NCBI GenBank assembly: GCA_002255935.1
Contig: NKIO01000038.1
Coordinates: 1-36,249 of the forward strand
Source: Comamonadaceae bacterium PBBC2
GTDB lineage: Bacteria; Pseudomonadota; Gammaproteobacteria; Burkholderiales; Burkholderiaceae_C
Direction of reading: 5' to 3'
Length of the DNA stretch: 36,249 nt
Within the stretch, counting starts at the first letter, position 1; every line of letters starts with the position of its first letter. The position numbers and the translations under genes were made by a program. The notes under the pieces were generated by a model, which did no database searches, was not told the DNA's origin, and saw only the letters and a list, made by a program, of their open reading frames with translations. Of the stretch, positions 32,582-36,249 are shown piece by piece.

Positions 32582-33313
32582 ATGAAAACGCGATTCATCC
32601 TGATAGAAACCAGCCATGCCGGCAACGTGGGTGCAGCAGCCCGGGCCATGAAGGTCATGGGCTTTGACGAGTTGGTGTTGGTCAAACCCCGCTGGGCCAA
32701 TGTGCTGCGCAAGGAAGAGACCATCCAACGCGCCAGCGGTGCCAACGATGTGCTGGACAAAGCCCGCGTGGTGGAGACGTTGGACGAAGCCCTGGACGGC
32801 GTGACCCACCTGTGCGCCACGGCCATGACGCCCCGCGACTTTGGCCCGCCGACCCGGTCGCCCCGTGAGCACTTTGCGCAGTTGACCCAACCCGGCGCGC
32901 CCGAGCAGAGCGTGGCCTTTTTGTTTGGCTCCGAGCGCTTTGGCATGAAAAACGAAGACGTTTACCGCTGCCATGTGGCGCTGTCGATCCCGACCAACCC
33001 CAAGTTTGGCTCGCTCAATTTAGGCTCGGCCATTCAGGTGATTGCCTATGACTGGCGCGAGGCCTTGGGTGGCTTTCCGGTGCAGGACGTGATCGCCCCG
33101 GCCGACAAGGCCGATGCCCAGCAGGTGGCGGGCATGCTCACGCATTGGGAACAGGCGCTGACCGACATGGGTTTTTTGGACCCGGCTGCGCCCAAAAAAC
33201 TCATGCCGCGCTTGAACCAACTCTTCAACCGGGCTGACTTGAGCCCCGAAGAAATCCACATCCTGCGAGGGGTGGCCAAAGCGATGATCCAGACGGCGCA
33301 AAGCAAGCGATAG
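32582..33313 (+). CDS. trmJ: tRNA (cytidine/uridine-2'-O-)-methyltransferase TrmJ
   Basis: A 243-residue SPOUT-class methyltransferase. N-terminal FILIETSHAGNVGAAARAMK and the knot region LFGSERFGMKNEDVYRC, then SIPTNPKFGSLNLGSAIQVI, are diagnostic of TrmJ, which methylates position 32 of tRNAs with S-adenosylmethionine. A short C-terminal helical extension is present, as usual. ATG 32582 is chosen, with ATG 32567 five codons upstream an alternative. It is 9 nt upstream of cysE and probably cotranscribed with it. Confidence 0.9.
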   Translation: MKTRFILIETSHAGNVGAAARAMKVMGFDELVLVKPRWANVLRKEETIQRASGANDVLDKARVVETLDEALDGVTHLCATAMTPRDFGPPTRSPREHFAQLTQPGAPEQSVAFLFGSERFGMKNEDVYRCHVALSIPTNPKFGSLNLGSAIQVIAYDWREALGGFPVQDVIAPADKADAQQVAGMLTHWEQALTDMGFLDPAAPKKLMPRLNQLFNRADLSPEEIHILRGVAKAMIQTAQSKR

Positions 33314-33322
33314 ACTACCCGC

Positions 33323-34090
33323 ATGTTTTCACGCCTTCGCTCCGACATCCAGTGCATTCTTGACCGGGACCCTGCGGCCCGCACCGCCTGGGAGGTCTTG
33401 ACCTGCTACCCAGGTTTGCATGCCTTGGTGCTGCACCGCCGGGCGCATTGGTGCTGGAACCACGGCTTCAAGTGGCTGGGGCGCTTCATCTCGCACATCT
33501 CGCGTGGTCTCACGGGCATCGAGATCCACCCCGGCGCCAAGATTGGCGAGCGGGTGTTTTTTGACCACGCCATGGGCGTGGTGGTGGGCGAGACGGCCGA
33601 GATTGGCGACGGCTGCACGATTTACCAAGGCGTGACCTTGGGCGGTACATCGCTCTACAAAGGCACCAAACGCCACCCGACCCTGGGCAAAGACGTGGTG
33701 GTGAGTGCCGGGGCCAAAGTGCTGGGCGGCTTCGAAGTGGGCGACGGCGCCAAGATTGGCAGCAACGCGGTGGTGATCAAGCCGGTGCCAGCCCGGGCCA
33801 CGGCAGTGGGCATTCCCGCTCGGATCATCCCGTCCAAGACGGGCGAGAGCGCCGATGTGTCGAGTGCACAGCCGAAGTTCAATGCCTATGGCATCACCCA
33901 AGATGACGACCCGCTGAGCCAGGCCATGCGCGGCCTGATCGACAACGCCGCCGGGCAAGAAAACCAGATCGCCATGATCTGGAAAGCGCTGGAACAGTTG
34001 TGCGCCCACCAGCAAGTGCACCTGCCCCGCGACGCAACCACCCACGAAAGCTTTGAGGCCGACAAGCTCAACCAGTTGATCGGTAAGTGA
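33323..34090 (+). CDS. cysE: Serine O-acetyltransferase
   Basis: A 255-residue hexapeptide-repeat acetyltransferase that makes O-acetylserine from serine and acetyl-CoA for cysteine synthesis. The left-handed beta helix begins at [20 protein letters not shown] (catalytic His in FDHAMG) and continues through [15 protein letters not shown] and [15 protein letters not shown]. The N-terminal helical domain is short, as in the EpsC/NifP-type enzymes, and the C-terminal 80 or so residues are a non-repeat extension. It follows trmJ closely and is convergent with dnaG. Confidence 0.93.
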   Translation: MFSRLRSDIQCILDRDPAARTAWEVLTCYPGLHALVLHRRAHWCWNHGFKWLGRFISHISRGLTGIEIHPGAKIGERVFFDHAMGVVVGETAEIGDGCTIYQGVTLGGTSLYKGTKRHPTLGKDVVVSAGAKVLGGFEVGDGAKIGSNAVVIKPVPARATAVGIPARIIPSKTGESADVSSAQPKFNAYGITQDDDPLSQAMRGLIDNAAGQENQIAMIWKALEQLCAHQQVHLPRDATTHESFEADKLNQLIGK

Positions 34091-34165
34091 TCTGAAAAGC
34101 CCAGCCATGGGCCAGTGAGCAGCCATAAACCCTGGAAATGGCACAGTCAGCCAAGCACTGCCTTG

Positions 34166-34240
34166 TAGGAGCTGAACTGTGTTCGGCGATGGTTCGGGTA
34201 AGCGCTCAAGCACCCATCGCCCAACACAGTTGGGCTCCCA
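34166..34240. repeat. REP-like hairpin element, copy 1
   Basis: TAGGAGC (34166-34172) plus CTGTGTTCGGCGAT (34177-34190) pair with ATCGCCCAACACAG (34216-34229) plus GCTCCCA (34234-34240), matching 13 of 14 and 6 of 7 positions around a loop of about 25 nt. This is a long imperfect stem typical of intergenic REP/BIME units. Confidence 0.7.
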
Positions 34241-34316
34241 CGAGCCCTGGCCATGAACAAGATAAGCACCCACAAAAACTTGGCCAGGGCCCAGTCTGCC
34301 GCCAAGCACTGCCTTG

Positions 34317-34390
34317 TAGGAGCTGAACTGTGTTCGGCGATTTTCAAAACTGGCACTCAATCACCTATTGCCCAACACTTTGAGCGCCCA
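34317..34390. repeat. REP-like hairpin element, copy 2
   Basis: TAGGAGC (34317-34323) and GTGTTCGGCGAT (34330-34341) pair with ATTGCCCAACAC (34367-34378) and GCGCCCA (34384-34390). The left half is identical to copy 1; the right half has diverged but keeps pairing, which suggests the structure matters. Confidence 0.65.
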
Positions 34391-34406
34391 CAAACCCCAC
34401 GCGCAA

Positions 34407-36249
34407 CTAAGAGACGGTTGTGATGGCGGCTGCGGCCATGAGCTCTTTGCGGCGCTCGTGCAGGCTGCGCCAGCGTTGCTGGGCTTCGGGGTCTTGGCCT
34501 GTGCTGGCCTGGGTCAGGGCTTCGGTTTCGAGTTGCTTGAGGCGGTCGATCAACATCATGTTGAGCAGCCTGCGCAGCTCTTGCCGGGCCTCTTGCGGCT
34601 CAGGCGGGGTGGCGTCTTCTTGGCCAGGGGTGGTGCCCAGATTGTCCTGGGCCATCCAACGTTTGGCATCCTCGGCAAAGGCTTGGGCTTGCATCTCGCT
34701 TTGCAGTGCTGACCAGCCCAATGCGCCGTGTTCGTGGAACTGCGATTCGAGCCATGCAAACAGGGGGCCGTGGGGTTCGGGCAGGGCGCAGAGCATGGCG
34801 TGGTCTTCGCCAGCCAACGTTTCCCACAGCGCCATATTGCCCAGCAGCAGGCGTGCGGCATGGTCCGCGCGGCTGGCCGGGATGGTGCGCGGGCCGGTGT
34901 AGGGGGGCGGCTGGTCGCGTTTGAAGCGGCTGTTGCCTTTGAAACCGGGTGTCCAGTTCGGGTTCTTGCTTTTCCAGTTGTTGCCATTGGGCGGCGTGAA
35001 ACTGGTGTGGCCAGACCATGCCGGTGGCTCGCCGTAGTGCGGCTCGAAGTGCGGGTAATCGTCGTGCCCGGTGCTGGCGGCCTGACTGAAGGCGGCGTTG
35101 GCCGAAGCAGGCGTAGCAGGCGAAAGGGCAGCAGCATTTCGGGCAGCGGGCGCAAAGCGCTGGTCGGTGGCCGCTTGCTGGCCCCACAGGCGTTCAAGTT
35201 CGGCCGTTTCCAACTGGATCAGTTGCGCCAGCTCGGACAGCATTTGCCGCTTGAGCGCACCTTCGGGCAGCAGTTGCCACAAGGGGCGGGCCTGGCTGGA
35301 CAACCGAGCGCGGCCTTCGGCGCTTTGCAAATCGCAGTCGGCGCTGGCCGCTTCGATCAAAAAGCGCGACAGTGGCATGGCCTGCTTGATCTGCTCGGCA
35401 AAGGCGTCTTGGCCAAACTCGCGCACATAGCTGTCGGGGTCGTGCTCGGCGGGCAAGAACAAAAACTTGATGCTGCGCACATCGGTGGCATAGGGCAGGG
35501 CTCCGTCGAGCGCCTTGCGAGCGGCTCGGCGACCGGCGCTGTCGCCGTCAAAGCTGAAGACCACCGCATCGGTGAAGCGAAACAACTTTTGCACATGGTC
35601 GGGCGTGCAGGCTGTGCCCAGGGTGGCCACGGCGTTGGCAAAGCCCAGCTGAGCCAGGGCCACCACGTCCATATAGCCTTCGGTGACCAGCACATAGCCT
35701 GCGCTGTGCAGGGCCTCGCGGGCTTCGTACAGGCCGTAAAGCTCGCGGCCTTTGTGAAAGACGGGAGTTTCGGGCGAGTTCAAATATTTGGGTGTGCCGC
35801 TGCCAATGACCCGCCCACCAAAGCCGATGCACTCGCCCTTGATGTTGCGGATCGGGAACATGATCCGGTCGCGAAAACGGTCGTAGCGCTTGTCGTCTTC
35901 TTCGTTGACGATCACCAGGCCCGATTCGGCCAGCAGCGGGTCGTCGTATTTGGGGAAGATGCTGGCCAAAGAGCGCCAGCCTTCCGGCGCATAACCCAGG
36001 CCAAAACGCTTGGCAATTTGTCCGGACAGGCCCCGGCCTTTCAGGTACTCGACCGCGCGGGGGGTGATGCGCAGTTGATCGCGGTAGGCTTGTCCGGCTT
36101 TTTCCAGCACATCGCTCAGGCTGTCTTGTTTGGCTTTTTGGGCGGCCGCTTTGGCGCGGTCTTCGGGCGACTGTTGTTCTTCGGGCACTTGCATGCCGGT
36201 TTGCTGGGCCAGGTCCTTGACCGCTTCGATGAAGGTCATGCCCGCGTGG
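34407..36249 (-). CDS. dnaG: DNA primase DnaG, N-terminus beyond the window
   Basis: The frame runs from the right edge to a TAG at 34407, giving 613 codons. The codons at the edge read HAGMTFIEAVKDLA, which is internal to DnaG, directly after the N-terminal zinc-binding domain, so the true start lies outside. Present are the catalytic core (KGRGLSGQIAKRFGLGYAPEGW, GFGGRVI), the Toprim motifs VTEGYMDVVAL and SFDGDSAGRRAA, and an extended Ala/Pro/Asn-rich linker leading to the helical DnaB-binding C-terminal domain. It makes RNA primers for replication. rpoD, its usual downstream partner, is not present. Confidence 0.95.
   Translation of the reverse strand, partial: HAGMTFIEAVKDLAQQTGMQVPEEQQSPEDRAKAAAQKAKQDSLSDVLEKAGQAYRDQLRITPRAVEYLKGRGLSGQIAKRFGLGYAPEGWRSLASIFPKYDDPLLAESGLVIVNEEDDKRYDRFRDRIMFPIRNIKGECIGFGGRVIGSGTPKYLNSPETPVFHKGRELYGLYEAREALHSAGYVLVTEGYMDVVALAQLGFANAVATLGTACTPDHVQKLFRFTDAVVFSFDGDSAGRRAARKALDGALPYATDVRSIKFLFLPAEHDPDSYVREFGQDAFAEQIKQAMPLSRFLIEAASADCDLQSAEGRARLSSQARPLWQLLPEGALKRQMLSELAQLIQLETAELERLWGQQAATDQRFAPAARNAAALSPATPASANAAFSQAASTGHDDYPHFEPHYGEPPAWSGHTSFTPPNGNNWKSKNPNWTPGFKGNSRFKRDQPPPYTGPRTIPASRADHAARLLLGNMALWETLAGEDHAMLCALPEPHGPLFAWLESQFHEHGALGWSALQSEMQAQAFAEDAKRWMAQDNLGTTPGQEDATPPEPQEARQELRRLLNMMLIDRLKQLETEALTQASTGQDPEAQQRWRSLHERRKELMAAAAITTVS

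Larger units (their letters stand above)
34091..34406. other. 316-nt gap between convergent cysE and dnaG, mostly REP-like repeats
   Basis: No gene is supported here. The gap holds two copies of a REP-like hairpin element (34166-34240 and 34317-34390) that share a perfect 41-nt direct repeat (34150-34190 and 34301-34341). No clear U-run terminator is seen for either gene; the hairpins may take that role. Confidence 0.7.

Noticed and set aside
34150-34341. Two direct repeats as a minimal CRISPR array
   Set aside because: The repeats are 41 nt with 110 nt between them, each forms one half of a longer hairpin, and no cas genes are near.
1-36249. tRNA or rRNA genes
   Set aside because: I found no T-loop-like GTTCGA motif paired with a cloverleaf in the intergenic gaps and no rRNA segments; gaps are mostly short.

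Overview
The window is best read as two pieces of DNA from different proteobacteria joined inside one gene. Positions 1 to about 9,740 look like a Rhodobacterales (alphaproteobacterial) chromosome: a DUF2125 protein, an SDR, a TIGR03862-type flavoprotein, a branched-chain aminotransferase, a PetP/PetR-like regulator pair, a histone-deacetylase-family protein, xseB and the first part of ispA. From about 9,785 to the end everything looks like a Comamonadaceae chromosome (Burkholderiales, Limnohabitans-like): the rest of ispA, dxs, a TRAP transporter, tungstate uptake, a tungsten aldehyde oxidoreductase operon, mutS, suhB, trmJ, cysE and dnaG. Both groups carry xseB-ispA-dxs in that order and share a conserved stretch of ispA, so the join is in frame and syntenic. 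A metagenomic mis-assembly is the simplest explanation. The taxonomic calls come from recognising protein families and codon style, not from a search.

Left part. Ordinary GC-rich housekeeping genes are interrupted at 3,527-5,340 by an AT-rich insert holding a single gene, a reverse transcriptase of the Abi/unknown-group (UG, DRT) type. It keeps the motif A aspartate and the Asp-Asp pair and has a long C-terminal extension. It is probably an antiphage gene and is the best candidate here for an uncharacterised system. It ends at a hairpin shared with the convergent ilvE gene. A MarR regulator and an OmpR-type response regulator overlap by ATGA, and so do the HDAC-like gene and xseB; xseB and ispA overlap by GTGA.

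Right part. dxs is followed by a TakP-like TRAP binding protein with a strong terminator; the matching DctQ and DctM permeases lie convergently on the minus strand. A ModE-like regulator is divergent from a complete tungstate ABC transporter (tupB-tupC-tupA, each overlapping the next). Next comes a GAF/PAS/Fis regulator that lacks an AAA+ domain, divergent from an AorABC-type operon: a four-cluster ferredoxin subunit, the tungstopterin subunit, an FAD subunit, a MoaD/ThiS-like protein and a small unknown protein. Together these form a cassette for tungsten uptake, tungsten enzyme maturation and aldehyde oxidation.

An intact IS5-family element (25,869-27,196, TTAA duplication) separates this cassette from a minus-strand cluster suhB-mutS-Anbu proteasome-like protease-alpha/beta hydrolase. 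trmJ and cysE run divergently from suhB, and a 5'-truncated dnaG enters from the right edge. Two REP-like hairpins fill the cysE/dnaG gap and a third compound repeat lies between aorB and aorC. I saw no rRNA, tRNA or CRISPR array.
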